NCBI GenBank assembly: GCA_913056235.1
Contig: CAJXMW010000005.1
Coordinates: 310,001-374,000, forward strand
Direction: 5' to 3'
From: an uncultured Fodinibius sp.
GTDB taxonomy: Bacteria > Bacteroidota > Rhodothermia > Balneolales > Balneolaceae
DNA length: 64,000 bases
This document shows positions 35,778-44,322 of this stretch, piece after piece (positions within the stretch are counted from its first letter, which is position 1; every line of letters starts with the position of its first letter). A program made the position numbers and the translations under genes. The notes beneath the pieces were generated by a model. That model saw only the letters and a list, made by a program, of their open reading frames with translations. It was not told the origin of the DNA and did no database searches.

Positions 35778-35978
35778 ATGACAAAGAACATGGGAACTGT
35801 TGATCAACTAATCAGAACACTCTTGGCTTTGCTGGTTGGCGTGCTGTATTATGCTGGGGTAATTTCGGGAACAACCGCTGTAATACTGGGCGTCATAGCA
35901 GTCGTATTTTTACTGACGAGTCTTATCAGTACGTGTCCACTGTACATGCCGTTTGGTCTGTCGACTCGTAATAAATAA
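35778..35978 (+). CDS. DUF2892 (YgaP-like) membrane protein
   Basis: A 66-residue membrane hairpin: MGTVDQLIRTLLALLVGVLY, GTTAVILGVIAVVFLLTSLI and the ending STCPLYMPFGLSTRN, a standard DUF2892 layout with its Cys-Pro. It has an AGGTAG-like ribosome site after GATTATGAGGTAGTGCT. Second DUF2892 gene of the region, directly behind the GntR gene. Likely a sulfur-related membrane partner; exact role unknown. Confidence 0.88.
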   Translation: MTKNMGTVDQLIRTLLALLVGVLYYAGVISGTTAVILGVIAVVFLLTSLISTCPLYMPFGLSTRNK

Positions 35979-36003
35979 CTCTTGCCCGTAGTTATAATTT
36001 TCA

Positions 36004-36034
36004 AACAGGCGATCAGCAGGTCGCCTGTTTTTTT
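36004..36034 (+). terminator. intrinsic terminator of the gntR unit
   Basis: AACAGGCGA and its complement with an eight-base loop, followed by seven Ts, 26 bases after the DUF2892 stop. Confidence 0.9.
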
Positions 36035-36148
36035 ATTGCAATATAAATTAAGTACAGCCTTACCCGTTACTTAGAAAAAATTTTGTTCAACGATTATTAA
36101 TCAATAAAATACATTCCGTCGGTTTGCTAATATGATAGCAGGGGTTCC

Positions 36149-38965
36149 GTGGCTGATCAAAGAAATAACATCTCGCTCTCCGCTCTAAAAATCACCTTGA
36201 TATACTTGGTAGTGGCAGCTCTCTGGATTGCTTTTACCGACCAGCTACTCAATTCATTAGTTCCCGATCCTGAATACCTTTCTACTCTCCAAACCTACAA
36301 GGGCTGGATCTATGTATTTCTCACGTCACTAGGGCTGTTTTACCTGATAAAAAAACATGGTCAGCAAGTTTCTGAGAAAGAGAAAAAGATCAGCGAATTA
36401 TCCGAAAAGTTTTTTCTGGAAAAAGAACTATCCGACATCCTCTTTGAGCGTATCCCCGTTTTGATCAATATTTATGATCCGGACCTGGAGGAGTTCCGTA
36501 TCAACAAGGAATTTGAGAAAGTGACGGGTTGGACCAACGAAGAAATTCAGGATACACATTTCATGGAAGCTTGCTTCCCTGATCTCGAACTTCGAAAGAA
36601 AGTCGCTGAATTTATGAAAAAACCCGGGATCGGCTGGAAAGAGTTTCCTCTCACAACCAAATCAGGCGAAGAAGTCCCCACCTCCTGGACAAATATCAAG
36701 CTTACCGACAACACCTCAGTGGGTATCGGCATTGATATGTCAGAAATCAAGGCATCCCAAACAAAAATAAGGGAATCAAGAGAGTTATTGGAAAAAGTTT
36801 TTGAGAGCCTGGAATCCAGCCTGATTATTCTTGACTACGAGAGCCGTACCATTGTGGACTGTAATAAAAGCACCGAAGAACTATTTGGTTACAGTAAAGA
36901 AGAGCTCAAAGGGAGGTCAACCCGCATACTCCATGTCAGCGAAAAAAAATTCGAGGAGTTTGATGAGATAGGTGAAAATGCTCTTGCAGAAAAAGGAGTA
37001 TTCAAAACGGAGTATAAAATGCAAAAGAAGGATGGAACTATTTTTCATTCTGATCATACTGTATCGCTGGTTTATGACGAGGAAGGAAAAATTGATAAGG
37101 TCGTAAGTGTCGTACGTGATATCACTGATCAAAAAGAATACCAACAAAAACTCAAAAAACGACAAGAAAGACTCCAGCGCTCACAGGAAATCGGCAAAAT
37201 TGGAGACTGGGAATTTGATCTCCAAACTGAAGAAATCTACTGGTCAGAAATGCTGTACAGAATCTTTGAGCGCGATCCCGAATTAGGACCTCCCAGCTTT
37301 GACCAAGTACAGCAAAGCTATTATGGTGAAGACAGTAAAAAACACAATATAGCCGTAGAAAGGGCGGCACGAGAGGGACAGCCCTATGATATTGATCTCA
37401 GGTTACAAACTGAGAAAGGAAATGAAAAATATATACGAGCAATCGGTATCCCCGAAAAAGACGAATCTGGAGATGTCATCAAATTGAGGGGCATTGTACA
37501 AGATATAACCCAGCGAAAACAGTCCGAAAAAGAACTCGAACAACGTAACGTGTTCATCGAAAAAACTCTTGAAAATCTGCCCATTGGTGTAGCCATAAAC
37601 ACCATCGATGATGGCGAAGTAACCCTGATGAATGAACAGTTCACCAACATATACAGCTGGCCCCGGGAGATATTGAAAGATGTGGACAGCTTTTTTGAAC
37701 ATGTGTACCAAGATGAAGAGTACCGGGCTATGATCAAAGAGCGAGTCATGACTGACATGCAAAGCGGGAATCCCGAACAGATGCAGTGGAAGCGAATTCC
37801 TGTGACTACGCAAGATGGGGAAGAACGAATTGTCAACAATCGAGCTATCCCCCTTTATGATCAGAATTTAATGATCTCTATAGTAGTCGACGTCACTGAA
37901 CAACACGAACTGGAAGAAGAACTTAAGCTACAAAACCGAAAGCTGGAAGAAGCCCAGGAAATTGCCCAAATGGGGTACTGGGAATATGATATTGGATCCA
38001 GTGATCCACCCAAATGGTCAGAAAACCTCTACTATATATATGGACTAAATCCTAATGAGCATGAGATTACAATCGAGTCTTTTCTGAAGAGGGTGCATCC
38101 CGATGACAAACCCAACTTTGATGGGTTTATAAGCAAGGTAATCAAAGAAAAAAGCACCAATTTCACCTTTCGACTGAGAAAACAAAATGGCCAAATTGGG
38201 CATTATCATGGCCGCAGTGAGCTTATCACCGACAGTGAAGGGAACCCTGCTCAAATCCTGGGCATCATCCACGACATTACTGACATAAAGCGTATGGAAG
38301 AAAAGGTCATTCAGTCTGTTATTGAGGCTGAAGATCGCGAACGCAAGCGTATTGCGCTTGAACTGCATGACGGCCTTGGCCAGTATTTAGTGGCGGCCAA
38401 CATGAATTTCCAGTCAGTCGAGGATGAAGTAGCAAAACTGCCTGAAAAACGAGAAAAACAGTTTGCAAAAGGACTTTCTCATCTCAAGAAAGCTCTCTCA
38501 GAAACACGGAGTATAGCGTATGATCTCATGCCCAAGGCCATTACCGACTACGGACTTATCGTGGCACTCAAAAATCTGATTCAGGACTTGCGAGAAAGCA
38601 CTGATATCATATTTTCATTCAACTATAACTGTGAAAACCTGCAGTTGGGTAGCAGAGCTGAAGTCAATATCTATAGGATACTACAGGAAACTATTTCAAA
38701 TGCTGTCCAGCACTCTGGATGTTCCCATATATCTGTAAGTATAGAGAAAACAAATGAAACCTTGCTACTATCTGTTAAAGACGATGGCAAAGGGGTTGAG
38801 CTCGACAGCGAACTTGAAACACAAGGATTGGGGCTTCGCAGTATTAAGACACGAGTAAAAAGTTTAAATGGCTCTCTTAACATAGAATCCGAACCAGAGA
38901 AAGGAATGGAAACAGTAATTAGTATTCCCGACATCGATTCGCTTAAACAAAATGGAGAGATCTGA
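36149..38965 (+). CDS. membrane sensor kinase with five PAS domains (HisKA_3)
   Basis: A 938-residue NarL-type sensor kinase. Two N-terminal helices (about 13-33 and 50-68) flank a short exterior loop, with the KGWIYVFLTSLG pattern seen in many PAS sensors. Five PAS/PAC units follow (roughly 98-205, 212-332, 345-455, 460-585, 595-712). The HisKA_3 domain has RKRIALELHDGLGQ with phospho-His740, and the HATPase domain keeps NAVQHSG and DDGKGV. Start is GTG; the nearby ATG at 36132 is out of frame. Its stop overlaps the response-regulator ATG by one base, a classic two-component pair. Signal unknown; PAS domains suggest redox, light or small-molecule input. Confidence 0.93.
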   Translation: MADQRNNISLSALKITLIYLVVAALWIAFTDQLLNSLVPDPEYLSTLQTYKGWIYVFLTSLGLFYLIKKHGQQVSEKEKKISELSEKFFLEKELSDILFERIPVLINIYDPDLEEFRINKEFEKVTGWTNEEIQDTHFMEACFPDLELRKKVAEFMKKPGIGWKEFPLTTKSGEEVPTSWTNIKLTDNTSVGIGIDMSEIKASQTKIRESRELLEKVFESLESSLIILDYESRTIVDCNKSTEELFGYSKEELKGRSTRILHVSEKKFEEFDEIGENALAEKGVFKTEYKMQKKDGTIFHSDHTVSLVYDEEGKIDKVVSVVRDITDQKEYQQKLKKRQERLQRSQEIGKIGDWEFDLQTEEIYWSEMLYRIFERDPELGPPSFDQVQQSYYGEDSKKHNIAVERAAREGQPYDIDLRLQTEKGNEKYIRAIGIPEKDESGDVIKLRGIVQDITQRKQSEKELEQRNVFIEKTLENLPIGVAINTIDDGEVTLMNEQFTNIYSWPREILKDVDSFFEHVYQDEEYRAMIKERVMTDMQSGNPEQMQWKRIPVTTQDGEERIVNNRAIPLYDQNLMISIVVDVTEQHELEEELKLQNRKLEEAQEIAQMGYWEYDIGSSDPPKWSENLYYIYGLNPNEHEITIESFLKRVHPDDKPNFDGFISKVIKEKSTNFTFRLRKQNGQIGHYHGRSELITDSEGNPAQILGIIHDITDIKRMEEKVIQSVIEAEDRERKRIALELHDGLGQYLVAANMNFQSVEDEVAKLPEKREKQFAKGLSHLKKALSETRSIAYDLMPKAITDYGLIVALKNLIQDLRESTDIIFSFNYNCENLQLGSRAEVNIYRILQETISNAVQHSGCSHISVSIEKTNETLLLSVKDDGKGVELDSELETQGLGLRSIKTRVKSLNGSLNIESEPEKGMETVISIPDIDSLKQNGEI

Positions 38966-39618
38966 TGAGTGATGTTAAAATATTACTGGTTGATGACCAT
39001 GATATCGTACGCGACGGAATACGAGCATTGCTGGATAACGAAGTAGGCTTCAACATAGTCGCAGAAGCAGAAAATGGTGTTGAGGCCCTGGAAGCTTGTG
39101 ATAAGCACGATGTTCAACTTGTGGTCATGGATATAAACATGCCGGAAATGGACGGGATTGAAGCAACAGAAAAAATCAAAGAAAAACATCCCGACATTAA
39201 ATTTTTGGCTCTTACCATGATGGATGAGGACGAACATATCCGGAAGATGATAAAAGCGGGCGCTTCGGGATATATTCTCAAAAGCTCAGACAAAGATGAG
39301 TTTGTTGACGCCATTACCGCTATTCTGAATGGCCGGCACTATTTCAGTGAGGATACCACGAAACGAGTCATGATGGATCTGGTGCAAAGCAGCGCTCCAA
39401 AAGATGAACCAGATCCAAGCCAGATTACCCCACGTGAAAGAGAAGTATTGAAGCTAATTGTTGATCAATATACCAACCAACAAATCGCTGATGAACTAAA
39501 TATTAGCATTCGCACGGTTGATGCGCACCGGCGGAATCTGCTGGACAAAACAGAAGCCAAGAACACGGCCGGACTTGTCACTTATGCAATCAAGCATGAT
39601 CTGGTAGATATCGAATAG
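38965..39618 (+). CDS. NarL/FixJ-family response regulator
   Basis: A 217-residue regulator. The receiver domain (1-125) has the acid pair LVDDHD, phospho-acceptor Asp56 in VVMDINMPEMDG, and the Lys of ILKSSDKDEF. The C-terminal LuxR-type helix-turn-helix (about 150-217) reads TPREREVLKLI, then NQQIADELNISIRTVDAHRRNLLDKT. It is translationally coupled to the kinase (TGATG). It should activate or repress genes in response to the kinase; targets are not visible. Confidence 0.95.
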   Translation: MSDVKILLVDDHDIVRDGIRALLDNEVGFNIVAEAENGVEALEACDKHDVQLVVMDINMPEMDGIEATEKIKEKHPDIKFLALTMMDEDEHIRKMIKAGASGYILKSSDKDEFVDAITAILNGRHYFSEDTTKRVMMDLVQSSAPKDEPDPSQITPREREVLKLIVDQYTNQQIADELNISIRTVDAHRRNLLDKTEAKNTAGLVTYAIKHDLVDIE

Positions 39619-39731
39619 CAACATTAGCCTACCTCGTAATAGCGTAAAACACCTATAAAAAATTAAGCCTTTCGCGCTGTATCGCTACTGCCCGAGATAT
39701 TTTAGATTACTTTGAATCTAAAATCGGTTGT

Positions 39732-40133
39732 ATGAATATTTTACTTTTCGGGCGGAATAATTCCATTACACATACCATTCATGAAATGTTGGATTCAGCA
39801 CCGGGTTGGATCGCAACTAAAATTTGCGACCTTGATCCAGACTGGACAGCAACCATTGAATATACTGCCGAAGAACAGGATTACAACATTGTAGTAGCAA
39901 ATTTGAGCGGCTTTGTCCAGTCACCCACAATTGTCGTTAAACAAATATCGGAAACCATACCTTCAATTCCACTGCTGGTGCTTCATTCGTATAGCCAGCA
40001 AGTTCTGATTCAACCACTCATTTGGTCTGGTGCCGATGGGTACCTGCAAGTAGGATTAGGAGAGCGTAAATTATTTGAAGGCGTCAAAAAAGTTGCAGAC
40101 GGCCAAAAAACTATCTTCACAGAAAACACCTAG
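39732..40133 (+). CDS. degenerate stand-alone receiver-like protein
   Basis: A 133-residue protein with a receiver-like alternating fold (MNILLFGRNNSITHTIHEML, NIVVANLSGF, IPLLVLHSYSQ, GADGYLQVGLGERKLFEGVKKV). The acidic pair is replaced by GRNN, the phospho-Asp position by Asn (VVANLSGF), and the conserved Lys is absent (GYLQVG), so it should not be phosphorylated. It lies between a true response regulator and a PAS-HisKA_2 protein on the same strand, 108 bases before the latter. It may act by binding, for example as an adaptor for the next protein. Homology is inferred from pattern, not strong identity. Confidence 0.6.
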   Translation: MNILLFGRNNSITHTIHEMLDSAPGWIATKICDLDPDWTATIEYTAEEQDYNIVVANLSGFVQSPTIVVKQISETIPSIPLLVLHSYSQQVLIQPLIWSGADGYLQVGLGERKLFEGVKKVADGQKTIFTENT

Positions 40134-40241
40134 CAAGTGTTAGGTAGTTCCCATGGGAGAAATTTTAGCTTTTTCAGCTATTATCTTTTGCCCTGAAAAT
40201 GATGATTATATCTCATCGAAATAATTACAACCATTAACACC

Positions 40242-42425
40242 ATGACGAGCCAACACTCCGATACTAAATTCAGCTCCACTCTCCTTGACGCCCTGACTGC
40301 TCACGTTGCAGTAATTGCCGAAGAAGGACAAATCATCACGACCAACGAAGCATGGGAGTCATTCAACGATGGCAGCGCTGAGATTAAACGCCCCTCCATT
40401 GGAGAAAACTTTTTTAGAAACCTGCAACAGGCTATTGAAGTTGGCAATGATTATGCTTTGAAAATGTTGCTGGGCATCAAAAAAGTCATTCAAGGAGAAA
40501 AATCATCCTATAGCCTTACCTATCCCCTGCAGACCCAATCAGATACCTATTGGTTTAAACTAACGGTGAAGCCTTGTAACGAAGGACATCGTTTTCTGAT
40601 TATGCATGAAGATATCAGCACATCTATTGAAGCGAAACATCAGCTGAAAGAGAGTCAGAATCGCTACCAAATTCAATTCGAGCAGAGCCTGGATGGCATC
40701 CTAATTACTGACACTAAAGGGAATATCATTGATGCCAATCCTGCCGCTAGTAGTATTTTGGGATATAATCGCCGTAATCTCATTGCCTGTACACGAGAAG
40801 ATATTATAGACGTCACCGATCCAAACTACCAACAGGCTCTTGCCGAACGCAAAACCTCCGGCACTTATCAGATCGAAACAAATTTAATCCATAAAGAAGG
40901 ATACAATATTCCCGCAGAAATTTCGTCGCGGGCATACCGAACTCCCTCCGGTAAACTGCGTGCCATCGCAAGTTTTCGGGATATCAGCCAGCGCAAAGAA
41001 GCTGAAAATAACCTTATCAAGAATAAGCACTTTACCGAGTCAGCACTTAACAGCATTCCCGGGGTGTTCCTTGTCCTTGACCGCGAAGGCAACATCATTC
41101 GCTGGAACGAGCATATGGTAAAGGACCTAGGATACAGCGCCGAAGAACTAAGTAGTAAGAATGCCCTCGAGTTTATCGAGGAAGGAGACAAAGAAAGAAT
41201 CCGCCGGAAAATTCAGGAGTGTATTCAAGATGGTGAACTTTCGGTAGAAACGAAGGTATGTTCCAAAAAAGACGATATTAAAGACTACTTTTTGTATGCC
41301 AAACGATTTGTAGAAGACGGAGAAACCTATCTTGTAGGGGCGGGCATCGATATAAGCGAGAGTAAAAAGAACGAACGCGAAAACCGAAAGAGCCAATTAA
41401 AACTGCAACAACTATTCGACAACGCCCCCGTTGGCATCACAATGGTCGACACCAATAAACAAATCATTCAAGCCAATCGTAGCTTTGAAAACATGTTCGG
41501 CTTTGAGGCAAGGGAATTAAATGGCCAGAATATCAATGAACTGATTGTGCCCGACGACATGCGAGATGAGGCTGAGTCTATTTCTCGTGCCACACAAACT
41601 GGTCAAAGTTTGCAAACAAAGTCTATCAGGAAAACCAACAGTGGCAAAGAAGTACCCGTGCTCATCGGTACTGTTCCGGTGGAACTGAAGGATGAAATTA
41701 TTGCTATTTACGGCATATATGTTGATATCACACGACAACAGGAATATCAGCAAAAAATTGAAGACGCTCTCTATGAAAAAGAGATATTACTGGCGGAACT
41801 GCATCACAGAGTTAAAAACAACCTGGCACTTATAAATAGCTTGTTAGAACTTCAGCTTTTTGAAGCTAATGATGACACATGTTCCAAGCAGCTTAGCCAA
41901 ATCAAAAACCGTATTCTTACAATTGCGTCAATACACGAGGCGCTGTACCGCCAGGGAAATTTATACGATATCCTATTTTCCGACTTCCTGAACGAGTTTT
42001 TTACCAGCGGTGGCTTTAAAAATGAAAGTAAGAGTAAGGCGATTACCCTGAAGAATAACGCTGGGCAAATCTGTTTGGATATCGATCAGTCCATACCCTG
42101 TGGATTGCTTCTGAATGAAGTACTTTCACTAATTTTCGAATTCACCGATCCCAACAAGGAAAATGATATTTATATCAGACTGCGTGAATATGGTCGGCAA
42201 ATTCATCTCATCATTGAAGGCATTGACATGGTCAATTGTCCTAAAAAAGTACGAGAACAACGTTCGATGCATAACATCCTGATTGATCCCCTGGTGAAAC
42301 AACTGCAGGGTAATTTCTTGTGGCCTTCCAGCGATGGCGATTACCAAAAATTTGAGCTTATCTTTACCAAACAGAACGGTAATGGACCGGGCCGTAAACT
42401 GCTTGAAAACTCTGAGCTCAGCTAG
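40242..42425 (+). CDS. PAS-rich HisKA_2 protein with degenerate ATPase domain
   Basis: A 727-residue soluble protein with four PAS-type domains (roughly 12-130, 137-255, 262-375, 385-500) and a clear HisKA_2 dimerisation segment, ILLAELHHRVKNNLALINSL, including the expected His522. The HATPase part is eroded. The N-box NELxTNAxKHAF of the related kinase at 22428 reads NEVLSLIFEFTD, losing the Mg-binding Asn. The G1 box DNGVGMP reads EGIDMVNCPKK. It may therefore be a pseudokinase that accepts phosphate or relays shape change. Its neighbour is a receiver-like protein that has also lost its key residues. Confidence 0.85.
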   Translation: MTSQHSDTKFSSTLLDALTAHVAVIAEEGQIITTNEAWESFNDGSAEIKRPSIGENFFRNLQQAIEVGNDYALKMLLGIKKVIQGEKSSYSLTYPLQTQSDTYWFKLTVKPCNEGHRFLIMHEDISTSIEAKHQLKESQNRYQIQFEQSLDGILITDTKGNIIDANPAASSILGYNRRNLIACTREDIIDVTDPNYQQALAERKTSGTYQIETNLIHKEGYNIPAEISSRAYRTPSGKLRAIASFRDISQRKEAENNLIKNKHFTESALNSIPGVFLVLDREGNIIRWNEHMVKDLGYSAEELSSKNALEFIEEGDKERIRRKIQECIQDGELSVETKVCSKKDDIKDYFLYAKRFVEDGETYLVGAGIDISESKKNERENRKSQLKLQQLFDNAPVGITMVDTNKQIIQANRSFENMFGFEARELNGQNINELIVPDDMRDEAESISRATQTGQSLQTKSIRKTNSGKEVPVLIGTVPVELKDEIIAIYGIYVDITRQQEYQQKIEDALYEKEILLAELHHRVKNNLALINSLLELQLFEANDDTCSKQLSQIKNRILTIASIHEALYRQGNLYDILFSDFLNEFFTSGGFKNESKSKAITLKNNAGQICLDIDQSIPCGLLLNEVLSLIFEFTDPNKENDIYIRLREYGRQIHLIIEGIDMVNCPKKVREQRSMHNILIDPLVKQLQGNFLWPSSDGDYQKFELIFTKQNGNGPGRKLLENSELS

Positions 42426-42502
42426 CCCAACAACGATAGTAACCCGAGCAATTCATTTTTAGATGAATGACTTGTCGGTACTAACTATACTAACCATTAA
42501 AA

Positions 42503-42528
42503 AAGCCCTCTGATTGCTCAGAGGGCTT
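42503..42528. terminator. bidirectional intrinsic terminator
   Basis: AAGCCCTCTGA-TTGC-TCAGAGGGCTT, perfect 11-bp arms. On the minus side six Ts follow, ending the DUF7282 gene; it also lies 78 bases after the kinase stop. Confidence 0.85.
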
Positions 42529-42569
42529 AGTTCAGCAGGTTGAGGGGATTAGCCGTTTATCTACTACTG

Positions 42570-44090
42570 TTAGTTCACCGTAAACTTAACCATTACAATA
42601 TCACTGTTGGAATCGGTTACCGGTGGGTCTTCAGGATTCTCATCACTGACATCAAAATCATAGGTGCCATTGTTATTGCTGTCGATATGCAACATCGCCC
42701 AGAGTTTATCGCCGGACTCCACGCTATTATCACCCAGATCAACCATCAAGTCACCATTGGTACCGGTATAGATATCCGCCTTACCAATGATACCAGATAC
42801 ATCGGGGGCATCGTTGCCGTTACCATCCTGCGTATTGCGGTGTATAACCACGAAGCCGCGCTGCAGGGCATTTGCTTCGCCCACAGCAATATCACTGTCT
42901 GCAGACTGATCGTTTGTTACCACACTTGGTGTGGCACCTGATACTTTAATCTGTTTCATCAGGATATTTCCTTCAACAAGCATAGGCTGATCGAGACCAT
43001 TCTGCCCATCGAACTCATATTCGCCCATTGTACCGGTATCATAATGCACCATCGGCCAGAGCTGTTCGCCATCAGTTACAACAGAATCTCCAAAGGATAT
43101 TTGTACGTCGGTGTTCATACCTTTTTCTACCGGCGCTTTTCCGATAATTGGAGGGACGTTGGGTCCATTACCAGCATCGCGGTGCACCACTACCCAACCA
43201 GCGGCATCAGCATCAACATCCACGGTAATACTGTTATCCATCACCATCTGGTCAGTAGCTGTTAACGTTGATTGGTTGGCTTCTACAGTGAAATTGCTTA
43301 GTACAATGTCTCCATCAAACACAACAGGCTGGTCGAGGCCACTGTTGCCGTCGAATTCATATTTGCCGTCGGTACCGGTATCGTAATGCAACATAGGCCA
43401 CAATTGTTCGCCGGTTTCTACAGATTCACCGTCGTTCAGTGAAATCTGGACCGTACCATTTTCGCCGGCTTCAACGGGCGCTTTCCCAATAATATCCGGC
43501 ACCATGGGACCATCACCGGCGGAGTTTGAGCGGTGAATCACAATCCAGCCCTCTTCGGCAGCATTCACATTTACATTGAATACACCGCCGCTGTTCGCCT
43601 TGTTTACCTGGCTGGGTGAGCTAATAGCTGGATCGGTCTGAGAAATTCCAAATGGCTTGGTGAAAACATCCCCATCTACCGTGATCGGCTGATCGGGCGA
43701 ATCGGAGCCGGTAAACTCATATTCCCCTTCGGTTCCGGTATCCTCATGGAGCATGGCCCAAAGCTGTTCACCGTCGGAGACACTTTCTTGGAGCTGAATG
43801 CTCACATCTGTGTTCGTGCCGGACTCAAGCATGGCCTTTCCGATAATATCGGGTACCATCGGTCCGTCACCACTTTCGGATGAACGGTGAATAACAACCC
43901 AAGCACCCTCAGCAACTTTGGCCTCTGGAATATTTACCTGGTTCCCGTTCATCGTTCCTTGATCTTCAACAGACAAGGTGGCGGGATTTTCTTCCATATC
44001 GGGTTCGTTGCCCATACCATCGTCTTTGCATGACATGAGTGGAAGAGTCAACAGTATTATACCTACAACTAACTTATTTTTTATAAACAT
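42570..44090 (-). CDS. lipoprotein with four DUF7282 repeats
   Basis: A 506-residue exported lipoprotein (IILLTLPLMSC) made of four repeats of about 115 residues (roughly 40-150, 152-268, 270-385, 390-506). Each repeat carries W/F-V-V-I/V-H-R near its start, GPMVPDIIGKA or a variant, GEQLWxMLHxDTGTxGEYEF, and a DQPI/V-x-x-x-GD segment. This is the DUF7282 beta-sandwich, best known from haloarchaeal surface proteins. Composition is strongly acidic. Function is not known; a surface or periplasmic structural or adhesive role is possible. Single gene with its own terminator. Confidence 0.85.
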   Translation of the reverse strand: MFIKNKLVVGIILLTLPLMSCKDDGMGNEPDMEENPATLSVEDQGTMNGNQVNIPEAKVAEGAWVVIHRSSESGDGPMVPDIIGKAMLESGTNTDVSIQLQESVSDGEQLWAMLHEDTGTEGEYEFTGSDSPDQPITVDGDVFTKPFGISQTDPAISSPSQVNKANSGGVFNVNVNAAEEGWIVIHRSNSAGDGPMVPDIIGKAPVEAGENGTVQISLNDGESVETGEQLWPMLHYDTGTDGKYEFDGNSGLDQPVVFDGDIVLSNFTVEANQSTLTATDQMVMDNSITVDVDADAAGWVVVHRDAGNGPNVPPIIGKAPVEKGMNTDVQISFGDSVVTDGEQLWPMVHYDTGTMGEYEFDGQNGLDQPMLVEGNILMKQIKVSGATPSVVTNDQSADSDIAVGEANALQRGFVVIHRNTQDGNGNDAPDVSGIIGKADIYTGTNGDLMVDLGDNSVESGDKLWAMLHIDSNNNGTYDFDVSDENPEDPPVTDSNSDIVMVKFTVN

Positions 44091-44322
44091 AACTAGATAT
44101 TTTATTTGAGATTAAATTCCGTCTGACGTCAGGTATACAACACGTAATAAAACCGAAAGCAGATTTAAATTTTCTCAAATGATTTCGTTTCAGCTATTTT
44201 TTCTTGCAATATCTCTCATACTCGTTACTTTAAACATTGAACAATAAGCCGCCTTAAAAACAGCAGGGCGGCAATTCCAGACTATTCCATCAATTTGTCC
44301 GGAACACAAAAACACACTCCGA

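Noticed and set aside
44123-44132. CTGACGTCAG palindrome upstream of the DUF7282 gene
   Set aside because: Only ten bases, single occurrence, no partner site; likely chance.
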